This document shows positions 7,304 through 17,268 of a stretch of 63,345 nt of DNA, piece by piece. The DNA is taken from positions 1 to 63,345 of the forward strand of contig JALNYP010000016.1 of the NCBI GenBank assembly GCA_023229795.1, read 5' to 3'. How positions within the stretch are numbered: position 1 is the stretch's first letter; each line of letters opens with the position of its first letter. The notes beneath the pieces are model-generated. The model saw only the letters and a list, made by a program, of their open reading frames with translations, had not been told where the DNA came from and ran no database searches. A program made the translations under genes and the position numbers. Source of the stretch: Syntrophobacterales bacterium (GTDB lineage Bacteria; Desulfobacterota; Desulfobaccia; Desulfobaccales; 0-14-0-80-60-11).

Positions 7304-9304
7304 TCATACTTCTTTTTCTCCTAATTCCCGACTTTCGAACAACCAGGACTGACTGGCAAGGGTATCTGGTGGTCCCATGACTATCAGCAAATCTTGGTCT
7401 TTCAGTTGCATATCCGGTTCCGGATTAGGCAGCATTTGCCCATCCCGCCTGATGGCCAGCACTGTAAGGCCGTATCTTTTTCTCAGTTCCATTTGGGCCA
7501 GGGACTTGCCGGCCAGTGGGGCCCGGTCAGCCAGGCGAAAGGTGCTGATCTCTATATCAGGAAGTCCTGGTTTCAGTCCGTCGAAGGGCTCCAGTTCTTT
7601 CTCCGAGCGAAACACCTGGTAACAGCGGGCTCGCACCTCCGCGGTGAGCCGCTCGATTTCCTGCCGGGGAATCAGGTATTTTTTTAATACTAGGTTAAAG
7701 ATCTCCACTGAGGTCTCGAACTCTTCGGGCACCACGTCATTAGCGCCCGCATCATATAAAGGCTGAACTTCCTGAAGGTAGCGGGTTCGAACAATAAGGT
7801 AGACCCCCGGGTTGAGGGTCCGGGCCAGGTGGGTGATCATGCGGGTGGCCGCAGGGTCGTTGATGGCTACCACCACGATGCGGGCCTCTTGGATACGGGC
7901 GTGCTTGAGGATTTCCTCCTGGGTGGCGTCGCCGTAAAAAATAGGTTCCCCTTTGGTCCGCGTGGTTTTTACTGTCTCCGGGTTCATTTCGACAATTACA
8001 TACGGGATGCTGCTTTTTCGCGCCGCCCGAGCCAAATTTCGACCGCTGACGCCGAAACCCACAATTATGAGATGGTCCTTTTGCCCTGCCTTCTTGACCT
8101 CCTGCACTAAGAAAGAACCGGTTCTCAATCTACGCGGCATCGGCAACCGCAACACCGCATCTGCAGCGCGAGGGGCCAGGGCCATGAGCAAAGGGGTGGC
8201 TATCATGGTCATTATGGTGGCATTCAGAAATAGCTGATAAGTGTTGCCGGAAAATATTCCCTGGCTAATGCCGGCCTCAGAAAGAATAAAGGAAAACTCT
8301 CCCACCTGGCTGATGGCTAAGCCGATTAAAATGGCGGTGCGCAGGGGAAATCCAATCAACAGTGCAGCGATTCCGCCTATTAGCGACTTGAGGACTAAAA
8401 CCCCCAGGGTGATTAAGGCGATGAGCCAAGGTTGCTGGAAAAGGAAATTGACATCCAGGAGCATGCCGATGGATATGAAAAAAAAGCTGGCAAAGATGTC
8501 GCGGAAGGGCAGGATATTGCTCAGAGCCTGATGGCTGTATTCTGTTTCGGAAATGATCAATCCCGCCAGAAAAGCGCCTAAAGCCAGAGAAAGTCCGGCG
8601 CTGGCTGTGAGCCAGGCTACGGCAAAACAGACTGCGACAATGGCCAGCAAAAATAGTTCACGACTACGCGTCTTGGCGATTTGGAATAGCAGCTGCGGCA
8701 CCATCCATTTGGCTGCGGCGATAACCAGGAGGATGATAAGCAACGCCTTGCCCAATAATATGAGCAGAGAGGAACCAACATTATCAGTCACTCCGGTCAA
8801 TAAAGGTACCATCAACATCATTGGCACGATAATGATGTCCTGGAAAATTAAGATGCCCAGGCCGGTGCGCCCATGGGGGCTGTCGACTTCAGCGCTTCCT
8901 TGCAGGAGTTTGAGCACGATGGCTGTGCTGCTCAAAGACAGCAGAAAGCCGATGAATACGGATTCCCCGAATGGCTTGCCGACTTGCAGGGCCAGGGCAA
9001 ACCCGGCCAGGCAAGTCAACGCCACTTGGATCGGCCCGGCCACCAGAACCGATTTTCTGATTTGCAATAGATCGGCAAAGGAAAACTCGACGCCGATAGT
9101 GAAAAGTAATAACACAACTCCAATTTCCGCCAAGACTTCTACTTGATGAACCGCTTTAATCAATCCAAAGACATGAGGTCCAGCCAATATTCCGGTGAGG
9201 ATAAACCCCACAATTACCGGCACGCGGACCTGGTGGCAAATAAACAGAACGACAATGGCAAGTGCAAGTGTAATGAGCAAATCGCTTAGTATTTGTATTT
9301 CCAT
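7304..9304 (-). CDS. CPA2-family cation:proton antiporter with RCK domains
   Basis: The 666-aa protein is of the YbaL/KefB type. Residues about 1-390 contain some 12 membrane segments with the Na/H-exchanger core (VGFILTGILAGP, LLLFTIGVEFSF). A TrkA-N/RCK nucleotide-binding domain follows near 412-530 (HLIIVGFGVSGRNLARAA, with the G-x-G-x-x-G fold, and IFYGDATQEEILKHA). A TrkA-C domain lies near 580-650 (LAGKSLAQMELRKRYGL). Such proteins exchange K+ or Na+ for H+ across the inner membrane and are gated by nucleotides or electrophile adducts. The start ATG has GGAAG upstream. It is the last gene of a minus-strand series, 98 bases after DUF3124. Confidence 0.88.
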   Translation of the reverse strand: MEIQILSDLLITLALAIVVLFICHQVRVPVIVGFILTGILAGPHVFGLIKAVHQVEVLAEIGVVLLLFTIGVEFSFADLLQIRKSVLVAGPIQVALTCLAGFALALQVGKPFGESVFIGFLLSLSSTAIVLKLLQGSAEVDSPHGRTGLGILIFQDIIIVPMMLMVPLLTGVTDNVGSSLLILLGKALLIILLVIAAAKWMVPQLLFQIAKTRSRELFLLAIVAVCFAVAWLTASAGLSLALGAFLAGLIISETEYSHQALSNILPFRDIFASFFFISIGMLLDVNFLFQQPWLIALITLGVLVLKSLIGGIAALLIGFPLRTAILIGLAISQVGEFSFILSEAGISQGIFSGNTYQLFLNATIMTMIATPLLMALAPRAADAVLRLPMPRRLRTGSFLVQEVKKAGQKDHLIIVGFGVSGRNLARAARKSSIPYVIVEMNPETVKTTRTKGEPIFYGDATQEEILKHARIQEARIVVVAINDPAATRMITHLARTLNPGVYLIVRTRYLQEVQPLYDAGANDVVPEEFETSVEIFNLVLKKYLIPRQEIERLTAEVRARCYQVFRSEKELEPFDGLKPGLPDIEISTFRLADRAPLAGKSLAQMELRKRYGLTVLAIRRDGQMLPNPEPDMQLKDQDLLIVMGPPDTLASQSWLFESRELGEKEV

Positions 9305-9402
9305 AGTTCTTCCACTACAGAATGCGGGTGACTGTGCCGAAAAATTATCCCACGATAATTCTTTTTAATAGACAGAATCACCACATTTAAGTTTTATTTG
9401 GA

Positions 9403-9897
9403 TTATTCTTTATTTTTTATTGCTTTTCCCCTGGAAGTGAAGGAAATACCCTGCTGGCCGGCCGTGCCGATCATTACTCCCTCCATGATCGGTTCGTTGA
9501 CTTTAGCTTCCGCTTTCCACCGCACCAGAAAGTTGGCCCCGGAACCGCCCTTAGTGTCAGATTCCTTGACCACGAACCGGGTGGAGGCCATGGGGTTAAG
9601 GGTTACTGGTTTCTGCAAATAGTTCTTGATGACTTTTCCATCAGAGTCATAGTAATCTGCCAGAGTTATAGTAATGGCATGATCCGGGTCTGTATTGCGA
9701 ATGCTCACTATGCCAGTCAAGAGAAATTTCCTTTCCAGATCGCCATGATAGACATGGGAGTAAACCGGCACATAAACCAATTGCCCTTTAAATAGCTCAA
9801 TGGCCTGGACTACATGATTGGTATGAAAGAGAATACCGGCAGTCAAGATAATCTTTATCAAGAGCTTAGGCCAGAATTTTTGCTTTGGTCCTTGCAT
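9403..9897 (-). CDS. DUF3124 family exported protein
   Basis: The 164-aa protein has an N-terminal hydrophobic signal (about residues 12-32) and matches DUF3124 over most of its length: GQLVYVPVYSHVYHGD, SIRNTDPDHAITI, ADYYDSDGKVIKNYL, and GGSGANFLVRWKAE followed by PIMEGVMI and GQQGISFTSRG. The function of the family is unknown; the fold is predicted to be beta-rich and periplasmic. A strong AGGAGG precedes the ATG. It sits between a GAF-like regulator and the CPA2 antiporter. Confidence 0.85.
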   Translation of the reverse strand: MQGPKQKFWPKLLIKIILTAGILFHTNHVVQAIELFKGQLVYVPVYSHVYHGDLERKFLLTGIVSIRNTDPDHAITITLADYYDSDGKVIKNYLQKPVTLNPMASTRFVVKESDTKGGSGANFLVRWKAEAKVNEPIMEGVMIGTAGQQGISFTSRGKAIKNKE

Positions 9898-10072
9898 GAT
9901 CTTATCCTCCTGGGAATGTATGTTGTTCCGCAGAGTGGCATGTGAAAAATAGGGGGGCCAGCCAGTAAAAACTTGGATGTTTTTGTAAATGAGTCCCTGA
10001 TCCGGGGGATGCTGATTCCCCGGTTATTTGTTGGAAATTTTCGCCGTCTGATATGTGTTAGGTCAAACCTTG

Positions 10073-10699
10073 CTAGCTATCTTTAACTCTATGGCGGCCA
10101 GTCTTGAAACGCCCGAGCAGCGCGGCGGCAGCTTTCAGGGTTCGGGTCCATCTGCTTGGTTGAGGCTTCCCTTGATTTGGTCTCACGCCAATATCCATCG
10201 TCTTCCCTATCCATAGGGCGATGGTTTGAAGCAATGCTCTTTCCATGGGAAGAATAAGGGGCTCAGCGTCTGAGTCGGGTTTCGCTAATACCCAGACGGT
10301 TAAAGCGCCGGCTCGTCTGCCGTGCGCAATGATATCGGCTGAATGGGAATCAGGCGTGGTCTGGAATTGGGATGAGTAGAAAGATTTATCGTATACTTCC
10401 AAGCATGCCCAAGTCCTTTTCGGGTTCTGGTAACCCCGTGGAATGATGTTGACAAGATCTTGCAGCATTTCAGAGATATCACTGTCGGATCGACAAAGGC
10501 AGTTTGATATGGAATACAAACATTCCAACTCCTTGACTCGTTCGTTGAGTTCACGCGTGCGTTTCCTGAGGGCGGATTCAACCCATTCGTATTCCGCAAG
10601 TTTAAACTGGAAGTCGAGGATTTCTTGATGCGCGTCGCGCAGAGCCTCAGCCAGTTCATCATGGGTCGTTTCGCGGCTCTCGTATTCCTTTGATTTCAT
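10073..10699 (-). CDS. Orphan GAF-like sensor protein with coiled coil
   Basis: The 208-aa cytoplasmic protein starts with a heptad-rich stretch (about residues 10-62, with RKRTRELNERVKELECLYSI). A GAF-like region follows, as found at the N-terminus of sensor kinases (SDISEMLQDLVNIIPRGYQ, then a ligand-fold segment ending in ERALLQTIALWIGK). No histidine-kinase, GGDEF, HD or DNA-binding output domain is attached, so it presumably acts through protein contacts. The C-terminal ~35 residues are basic. It follows rnk by 21 bases and is probably cotranscribed with it. A short CCGGGG/CCCCGG hairpin lies downstream at 10001-10022. Confidence 0.6.
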   Translation of the reverse strand: MKSKEYESRETTHDELAEALRDAHQEILDFQFKLAEYEWVESALRKRTRELNERVKELECLYSISNCLCRSDSDISEMLQDLVNIIPRGYQNPKRTWACLEVYDKSFYSSQFQTTPDSHSADIIAHGRRAGALTVWVLAKPDSDAEPLILPMERALLQTIALWIGKTMDIGVRPNQGKPQPSRWTRTLKAAAALLGRFKTGRHRVKDS

Positions 10700-10720
10700 T
10701 TCTTTTGCCTGGTGGGGTTA

Positions 10721-11137
10721 CTAAAGGTGATAGTCTCCCGCCGCTTCTGGCTGATAGAGCACCTGTTCGATTTTAATCCGTCGCATTCCTTTGGGAACCT
10801 GCCATTCAATGACATCCCCCACAGAATAGCCAAAGATGGCAGTCCCAATGGGAGAGAGGACCGATAGCTTTCCGGCGTCAAGGTCAGCATCTTTGGGAAA
10901 GACCAGCGTATAAACCATAGACTGGTTCTTTTCGACATCAAGCAGTCTCACCCGGGAGTTCATGGTTACGACATTGGGGGGAACCTCCATCGAGTCAACC
11001 ACGTTGCCTTTTTGTAGCTCCTCGTCGAGTTTCTCCAAGTCGCCTCGATCCCGATAGCTGAATTCAGCGGCTACAGCAAGCAATTCCTCAAGCCGTTCGA
11101 AATCGAACTTCGTAATATATATTGTGCGCTCTTGCAT
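10721..11137 (-). CDS. rnk: Rnk/GreA-type RNA polymerase secondary-channel regulator
   Basis: The 138-aa protein matches the regulator of nucleoside diphosphate kinase family. A short N-terminal helical region (ITKFDFERLEELLAVA) replaces the long GreA coiled coil, followed by the conserved GreA/GreB C-terminal domain (VTMNSRVRLLDVE, LVFPKDADLDAGKLSVLSPI, GTAIFGYSVGDVIEW). Rnk binds RNA polymerase like GreA and competes with Gre factors and DksA. The ATG is preceded by GGAGAGG. Its neighbour is an orphan GAF-like protein, suggesting a small regulatory operon. Confidence 0.87.
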   Translation of the reverse strand: MQERTIYITKFDFERLEELLAVAAEFSYRDRGDLEKLDEELQKGNVVDSMEVPPNVVTMNSRVRLLDVEKNQSMVYTLVFPKDADLDAGKLSVLSPIGTAIFGYSVGDVIEWQVPKGMRRIKIEQVLYQPEAAGDYHL

Positions 11138-11327
11138 GATTTCCTCTCCTTCGGGAATAACTTATAAAATAATAACACGAATTATGAGAAAAGTGGCTTC
11201 GCCGGGTTTCTGGTATACCTGCCCAGCGTCGCCAGGCATCATTGATTTCCGGTCTGAACGTCAGGTAACCTTAACTTACTTATAGGAAAAGCTGGGGTAA
11301 ATAGTGCCATCTCGAATAATGCGGGCC

Positions 11328-14081
11328 TTAATCGTGATTCAGGCGGCTTGCCGCCTGAATGGCAATGGCACTTTCAAGATAACGCTCTCTTAACAGCCGG
11401 AGGAGCGCTGGCAGGACGCTCAAGGCGGCCAGCAAGACGCTAAGGCTGCCTACCGTGGACAAGAGACCCAGGCTAAAGGTGCCCTGATGACCCGAAATCA
11501 TTAAGCTGCCGAAACCTACGGCGGTAGTTAGCGCTGCCAAAAGAACCCCTTTGGCAGTGCCCTCAGGCAAAGTGATGACCCGGGCCGATTTCTCCTGTTG
11601 CCAGCGCACCAGGATGATAATGCCGTACTCTACAGCTTCTCCCAGGATCAATGGTAAAAAGAGCACATTGGCCTGGTTAAAAGGGACCTCCAGAAGCCAC
11701 ATCAGGCTCAAGGTTAAAGAGGTTCCCACCAGCAAAGGAATCAAGGCCAGGATTGTCAGCCACAAGCTCCGCAGCAGGAAGGCGACCATCACGGTAATAC
11801 CTAACAGGGAAACTCCGGCCGCCCAGAGACAGGCGTTACGAAACGCCAGAGTAAACACATAAAGCAAAACCGGGTCCCCGATGACATCAGGGTTTACGCT
11901 CCTCAAGTCGCGCACAAATTCCCCCAGGGGCCCAGGATTCCAAATATCCCGGGAAGGGAAGATCCGGACAAGATACTGTCCCTCTGGGCTGACGAAGCGC
12001 AGCCGCACATTTTGGGGCAAATTTTCCAGGCGCGGCGGGCTAAAGGCCCGGTCCATGTTAGCCTGCAAGAGCTCCCATTTGTCTCTCAGGTCCGAGATAA
12101 ATTTTTGCTCAAAAACTGCCAGGCGCGTCGCGGCCTGGGGATTGCTTTCAGGATTTAGGAGAGTGTTGAGGCGCAAAAGCAAGCGATCGATTTCGATCAG
12201 CTTTTTCTGGGTTTGCTTATCCTCCGGCTCCCAGTCGCTATCCGCGGCTTTAGAGAGTTTGAACCGGATGCGCCCCAGGGTAGAGGCGAGTTCTCTGGGG
12301 TCGGAAGGGGTGAGCGGGTCAGCAGTAAAACTTATCTTTGTCACCAATGGCTTTAGTTCAGCCAAAAGGCGTTGCTTGTCTTCCACCTGCGCGGGCAGGA
12401 AGGAAAGGATGGACTCCGCATGAGAGACGCTATCCAGATTTTTCAAGGCTTGCATCAGGCGCGGCAGGTCTGCAGTCCCGCTGACCACCATAGCCCCATA
12501 AGAAGTAGAGTATTTGGACTCCCGGATGAGCTTTTGTTCCCAGACTACTGACTCGGTTCGAGGATTCTGCAGGTGCAGAGGATTTAAGTCAAAGGGAACG
12601 TGAAACAGACTGATCCCACCCAGAGCCGTTATGATTAAGCCCGCTGCCAACATCAGGCCCGGTCGCCGCCACCTGATGGAAAGGAAGGGACGAGGGTTGT
12701 CGGTGCATTCAACTTCAAGGGGCCCGGATATCGATCTTTCGGTTACTATCGCCAGAGAAGGCAGCAGTACGAGGAAGGCGAAAATGTTGGCGAGAATGCC
12801 CAGTGTAATGATAAGTCCCAGTTCTTCCAACCCTCTGAACCCAGTAAATATCAAAGGGCAAACCGAAACCACTGCCGCCAGGGCGGCATAAAGGATTCCC
12901 GGAGAGGCCTGTCTGATGGTGCAAGCCAGGTTGCCTATGCTGCAGCGCGGCTGCTTCCCCTGTTCCTCTTCCAGGCGAGAATACCAATGGATGCCGAAGT
13001 CGACAGTGATCCCCAGCAGCAGAGGCCCAAACACAATAGAGAGAAGGTTTAGGTGCCCCACCGCCAGGGCGGCAATGCCGAAGGTCCAGCAAAGCCCGAT
13101 GAAAAGGACCGCCCCCTGTACCAAAGTTCTTTTCAGGCTGCGGAAGAAAAGGACCATTAATAGCATTTGACCGATAAGGGAAACCAAGGAGGCGAGTTCG
13201 ACATCGGCCATGGCTCCGGACATTTCATCAGCTTCCAAGGCCCCAGGACCGGTCACTCCTGCATGGATGCCGGGAAAACGGGACTTAACCCGATCCAAGA
13301 GCTGTCGCAGCAGCTTCACGTCTTCCGCGGTCGCGGTGTAATCTCCTTGCCTGGTGGTCACCAGAAGCATCAGGTATTTGTCGTTCTCCGTAAAAAAGTA
13401 CCCCGCCTGGCTAAGGTCACTCATTTCTCCGGGGATAATACTTTTTAGGGGTGAGGTAAACGACGATTCCCCGGCAAGGCTTATCTCTAGTTGCTCCAGG
13501 CTGGCTTGCAGCAGTCCAAGATCGGGAATCTTCTCTTTTTCATGCTCTTCTTGCAAAAACCCGGTAAAGAGATGCCCTAACATGGCTCGGGTAAGCTCTT
13601 CGTTAACCACCTGAAAGAACCGGTTAAGCCGGGGATCGGAGGATAGGGCTCGCAATTCTCTTTGATGGTCGGAGAAGTTGGCCTTTATCTGGAGCAGTTG
13701 CTTCTGCTCCAGATAAAGTAAAGCCCAATGCTTGAATTTTTGCGGATCAACTCGATAAAAGAGCTCCTGAAAGTGCTGCGGATATTGTCTTAATTCCGCG
13801 ACTAAAGCCTCAACAAACTGGATACAGTGCTTTGGATCGGAATTCTCCACGACTACGGCCAGGTTATCCCGGGAACCAAATTGTCGATCCATTTCTTTGC
13901 TCAGTTGCATAATACGAAGGTCGGTACCTACCAGATCGCTCCGGTCGGTCCGCATCGACAAGTGAGTCGCGGCATAATAGACAGAGATAGCCGTCATCAG
14001 CAGACTGAAGACAATAACCGACCAGGCGCTATGGAATAGTGCCCTGACTAGGCATGAGCCGAGGTGATGAAATTTAGACAA
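11328..14081 (-). CDS. RND-superfamily (HpnN/MMPL-type) transporter
   Basis: The 917-aa protein has the RND layout: one N-terminal TM, a large periplasmic domain (about 45-280), a block of five TMs around 285-450 (FGPLLLGITVDFGIHWYSRL carries the TM4-type acidic motif), a second TM and periplasmic loop (480-730), and a second TM block to about 900. It is most like the hopanoid-associated exporter HpnN and MMPL proteins, which move lipids toward the outer membrane. No hpn genes are in the window, so the substrate is open. Translation appears to start at TTG 14081 behind AAGGAA. It lies 87 bases downstream of secDF. Confidence 0.8.
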   Translation of the reverse strand: MSKFHHLGSCLVRALFHSAWSVIVFSLLMTAISVYYAATHLSMRTDRSDLVGTDLRIMQLSKEMDRQFGSRDNLAVVVENSDPKHCIQFVEALVAELRQYPQHFQELFYRVDPQKFKHWALLYLEQKQLLQIKANFSDHQRELRALSSDPRLNRFFQVVNEELTRAMLGHLFTGFLQEEHEKEKIPDLGLLQASLEQLEISLAGESSFTSPLKSIIPGEMSDLSQAGYFFTENDKYLMLLVTTRQGDYTATAEDVKLLRQLLDRVKSRFPGIHAGVTGPGALEADEMSGAMADVELASLVSLIGQMLLMVLFFRSLKRTLVQGAVLFIGLCWTFGIAALAVGHLNLLSIVFGPLLLGITVDFGIHWYSRLEEEQGKQPRCSIGNLACTIRQASPGILYAALAAVVSVCPLIFTGFRGLEELGLIITLGILANIFAFLVLLPSLAIVTERSISGPLEVECTDNPRPFLSIRWRRPGLMLAAGLIITALGGISLFHVPFDLNPLHLQNPRTESVVWEQKLIRESKYSTSYGAMVVSGTADLPRLMQALKNLDSVSHAESILSFLPAQVEDKQRLLAELKPLVTKISFTADPLTPSDPRELASTLGRIRFKLSKAADSDWEPEDKQTQKKLIEIDRLLLRLNTLLNPESNPQAATRLAVFEQKFISDLRDKWELLQANMDRAFSPPRLENLPQNVRLRFVSPEGQYLVRIFPSRDIWNPGPLGEFVRDLRSVNPDVIGDPVLLYVFTLAFRNACLWAAGVSLLGITVMVAFLLRSLWLTILALIPLLVGTSLTLSLMWLLEVPFNQANVLFLPLILGEAVEYGIIILVRWQQEKSARVITLPEGTAKGVLLAALTTAVGFGSLMISGHQGTFSLGLLSTVGSLSVLLAALSVLPALLRLLRERYLESAIAIQAASRLNHD

Positions 14082-14168
14082 AATAAATTCCTTTTTTTGG
14101 AAAAAATGGAATTTGAGCCCAGGAAATCAGGGAGGTTTGCCTAAGATTTAACCTCCAAGATCTTTCCC

Positions 14169-16841
14169 TTACTTCTTCCCGCCTTTCTTTCGGACAGCGG
14201 TGGCCTTGGGGATCTTTTCCTCTTTTTCTTCCCGCTTCTTTTTTTGTTCCGTTAGTTCCACCACCTTCTCCTTCTTCACAGCCACTCGTTTGGCTTCTTT
14301 GCGGAAGCCGTAAACGATGGGGCTGGCCACAAACACGGAAGAGTAAGTACCAACCAGAACCCCCAGGGTCATGGCCAGGGCGAAGTCCTCCAGGACCACA
14401 CCGCCGAAGAAGTATAGGGCCACCACCACCAGGAAGACGGTGCCGTTGGTGACAATGGTCCGGGAGAGCACTTCATTGATGCTTAAGTTGATAATCTCTC
14501 CCAGTTTGCCCCGGCGCAGGGCCAGGTTTTCCCGGATGCGGTCGAAGACCACCACCGTGTCAGCGAGGGAGGAACCCGCCAGGGTCAGGAGCGCGGTGAC
14601 CACCAAGAGAGTGATTTCTTTATCCAGGAGCCAAAAGACGCCCAGGACCGCCAAGACGTCATGGAAGGTGGCCGCGGCCGCGCCAATGCCGAAGATCAGC
14701 TCAAAGCGCCAGGTCAGATAGACGATGATGCCTAGCATGGATATGACAATGGCGATGATAGCCTTGTTTCGAAGATCCTGGCTGATGGAGGCCCCGATCT
14801 CCGCGGTGCTGGCCACGGTGAAGTGATTTCCGGGGAGGCTTTTGTTGAGGATGGCAGCCAGGTTGTCCGCCATCTGCCCCACGGATTCTTCAGACTTCTT
14901 GACCTTGACCATCAGGCCCCGACCCCCTTCCAGGGGCTGAATTTCGGCGTGGCCCCAACCTTCCTGGTTCAAGGGCTGGCGCACTTGATCCACGGTGAAG
15001 TTCTCTTGGGCGCTAAGATGCACCATGGCGCCTCCACTGAATTCTACGCCCAGGTTACCGTGGCCCCGGCTCAACTGGACAAAAGCCAATAGGCCCAAGA
15101 TGCTGAGAATTCCGGAGAAGATGAAGGCGTAATGCCGGACGCTGATAAAGTCTATCTTGGGTGTTTCAAAGAGCTCGAAGAAACTGAGCTTTTTCAGCCA
15201 GCGCTTCAGGATTAGCCAATCATAGACCACCCGGGTGCCAAAAAGGGCGGTGAAGAGGTTGAGGGTCACGCCCAGGGACAAGGTCACCGCAAAGCCCTTG
15301 ATGGGCCCGGTGCCGAACAGGAAGAGAGCGCAGGCGGTGATCAGGGTGGTGACGTGGGAGTCGATGATAGTCAGGAAGGCTTTGCCGTAGCCGCCGTCGA
15401 TACCGGCCTTCAGGGGTTTGCCGCTGTGAAACTCCTCCCGCATGCGCTCGTAAACGAGGACGTTGGAGTCCACGGCCATGCCGATGGAGAGGATGATGCC
15501 AGCGATCCCAGGTAGCGTCAAAGTTGCGTTCAACAGTGACAGGGCCCCAAGGAGCATGATGGTATTCAGGACCAAGGCATAGACGGCCACCACCCCAGAG
15601 AAGCGGTAGTAGAAGATCATGAAGAACACCACCAGAATGGTGCCCACGAGGCCGGAGATCACCCCTTTACGGATGGAGTCCGCGCCCAAGGTGGGGCCCA
15701 CGGTGATGTCCTGGACGATCTTGACGGTGGCCGGCAGGGCCCCAGCCCTCAAGACAATGGCCAGATCAGCGGCATCCTGGGAGGTGTACGAGCCGGTGAT
15801 CTGGGCCTTGCCGCCGCCGATGCGCTCCTGAATCACCGGCGCTGAACGGACCACGCCGTCCAGGATAATGGCCATGCGCCGCTTGACGTTCTCCCCGGTG
15901 ATCTTGGCGAATTCCTGGCCCCCTTGGCGGTTAAAATCCACCGAGACGTAGGGTTCGTTGTAGTCGCCGATACGCACCGTGGCGTTGTCCACCGCGTCGC
16001 CGGTGAGGAGGACTTTCTTTTTCAGCAGCAGCGGCTTGCCTTCCATGCGGCCGGTTTCCCTGTTGATGGATTTTTCGATATAGACCTCGTCGTCCGCGGG
16101 AATCTTGTCTGTCAGAGCCTGATTGAGTTGCTGCCGGGTGTAGCCCGGTTTTAGCTTGCCTTTCTTCAGGGCCTGCTCGATCAACTCCTCTATATTGATT
16201 TGGGCCTGGTCGTCCACCAGCTTGAACTCCAGTTGGGCGGTCTGGCCGATGAGGTCCAGGGCCCGCTGGGGGTCCTGGATGCCCGGCAACTGGACCACGA
16301 TCTGATCGGAACCCTGGCGCACCAGCACCGGTTCCGTCACCCCGAACTGGTCAATGCGGTTGCGCAGCACTTCCAAGCTCTGGCTCAGGGTCCTTTCCTG
16401 CAACTGCTTGACTTCGTCAGGCTTGAGGGCGAGAGCATACTGCAAGCTGCCGTCCTGGCGCTGCGGCCCCTGGACCTCCAGGTTGGGAAAGTCCTCTTTC
16501 AGCCACTTCTGAAACGCGGCCTGCTCATCCCTGTTGCTGAGGATGACGGGCAGGGCCTGTTTGGAGACCGCTTCCGTCTTGACGTTCAGCCCCCGTTTCT
16601 CCGCCGATTCCTGGAGGTTGCGGGCGGCGCGGCTCAGGGCATTGTTGATGGCCTGCTCCATGTCCACCTGGAGAATAAGATGCATGCCTCCCTTCAGGTC
16701 CAGGCCCAGATTGAGGCCGCGGCTGACGTGTTTCTCCCACCAGGTAGGCAGCCCCCCGGTTAAGGAGGGCAACACGAAAATAATGGCTAAGATGGTGAGG
16801 AGGAATAAAAACAGGAATTTCAGGCGGACCGCTCGCAACAT
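14169..16841 (-). CDS. secDF: Fused protein translocase subunit SecDF
   Basis: One 890-aa chain contains SecD (about 1-520) and SecF (about 545-840), usually two separate genes in proteobacteria. SecD features: LNLGLDLKGGMHLILQVD, LRNRIDQFGVTEPVLVRQG, and the TM block GIAGIILSIGMAVDSNVLVYERMREE. SecF features: GVEFSGGAMVHL and LTLAGSSLADTVVVFDRIRE, with a Lys/Glu-rich cytoplasmic tail. The protein uses proton motive force to help SecYEG complete export. GAGGAG precedes the ATG. yajC, which commonly precedes secD, is absent; instead an IS1182-type relic begins ~150 bases upstream. Confidence 0.93.
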   Translation of the reverse strand: MLRAVRLKFLFLFLLTILAIIFVLPSLTGGLPTWWEKHVSRGLNLGLDLKGGMHLILQVDMEQAINNALSRAARNLQESAEKRGLNVKTEAVSKQALPVILSNRDEQAAFQKWLKEDFPNLEVQGPQRQDGSLQYALALKPDEVKQLQERTLSQSLEVLRNRIDQFGVTEPVLVRQGSDQIVVQLPGIQDPQRALDLIGQTAQLEFKLVDDQAQINIEELIEQALKKGKLKPGYTRQQLNQALTDKIPADDEVYIEKSINRETGRMEGKPLLLKKKVLLTGDAVDNATVRIGDYNEPYVSVDFNRQGGQEFAKITGENVKRRMAIILDGVVRSAPVIQERIGGGKAQITGSYTSQDAADLAIVLRAGALPATVKIVQDITVGPTLGADSIRKGVISGLVGTILVVFFMIFYYRFSGVVAVYALVLNTIMLLGALSLLNATLTLPGIAGIILSIGMAVDSNVLVYERMREEFHSGKPLKAGIDGGYGKAFLTIIDSHVTTLITACALFLFGTGPIKGFAVTLSLGVTLNLFTALFGTRVVYDWLILKRWLKKLSFFELFETPKIDFISVRHYAFIFSGILSILGLLAFVQLSRGHGNLGVEFSGGAMVHLSAQENFTVDQVRQPLNQEGWGHAEIQPLEGGRGLMVKVKKSEESVGQMADNLAAILNKSLPGNHFTVASTAEIGASISQDLRNKAIIAIVISMLGIIVYLTWRFELIFGIGAAAATFHDVLAVLGVFWLLDKEITLLVVTALLTLAGSSLADTVVVFDRIRENLALRRGKLGEIINLSINEVLSRTIVTNGTVFLVVVALYFFGGVVLEDFALAMTLGVLVGTYSSVFVASPIVYGFRKEAKRVAVKKEKVVELTEQKKKREEKEEKIPKATAVRKKGGKK

Positions 16842-16997
16842 ATACCTATCTCCTCAAGACCACGGCCGGGGGAAACGGCCGCAAGGATGTTATCACTGAG
16901 ACCCCCACAAGCTGCCGGTGGACGTCAAGATGCCCGGCGGAGCTGAAGCTTTCCAGCGGTTGTTTAATCAACCCGTGGAATAGGCACGAAGTAGGGT

Positions 16998-17222
16998 TTG
17001 GTCTCTGACCGACTACATATCGTCGACGCCACCCACTTGACCGCCAAGGTTGATCTATTTCGCCTGAAGCAGGAACACCGGGATGACGATGATGACGACC
17101 AATATATGGCCCGCAACTCCCCCGAACCGGACGCCTGTTTCCACCACAAAGCCCCACAGAAGGGGTTTTATGGCTACAAAAACCACATGGTTCAGGATGC
17201 CGACTCTGAGATGCTTGGTTAA
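16998..17222 (+). pseudogene. IS1182-type (DDE) transposase remnant
   Basis: A 75-codon frame reads HIVDATHLTAKVDLFRLKQE, then RNSPEPDACFHHKAPQKGFY and GYKNHMVQDADSEML. This is the block around the first catalytic Asp of IS1182/IS5-group transposases (VDATxxKAxxD...DPDARF..K...GYK.H..xDxDSE). An extra Asp run (six D) lies in the middle. The frame starts and stops abruptly, with no flanking transposase sequence I can recognise, so it is a dead fragment. It lies between secDF and the small-protein gene at 17269. Confidence 0.75.
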
Positions 17223-17268
17223 GAAAACCTTTTAAGGAAAAAGCCAGACGGGAGGTACAGAAGGAGAT

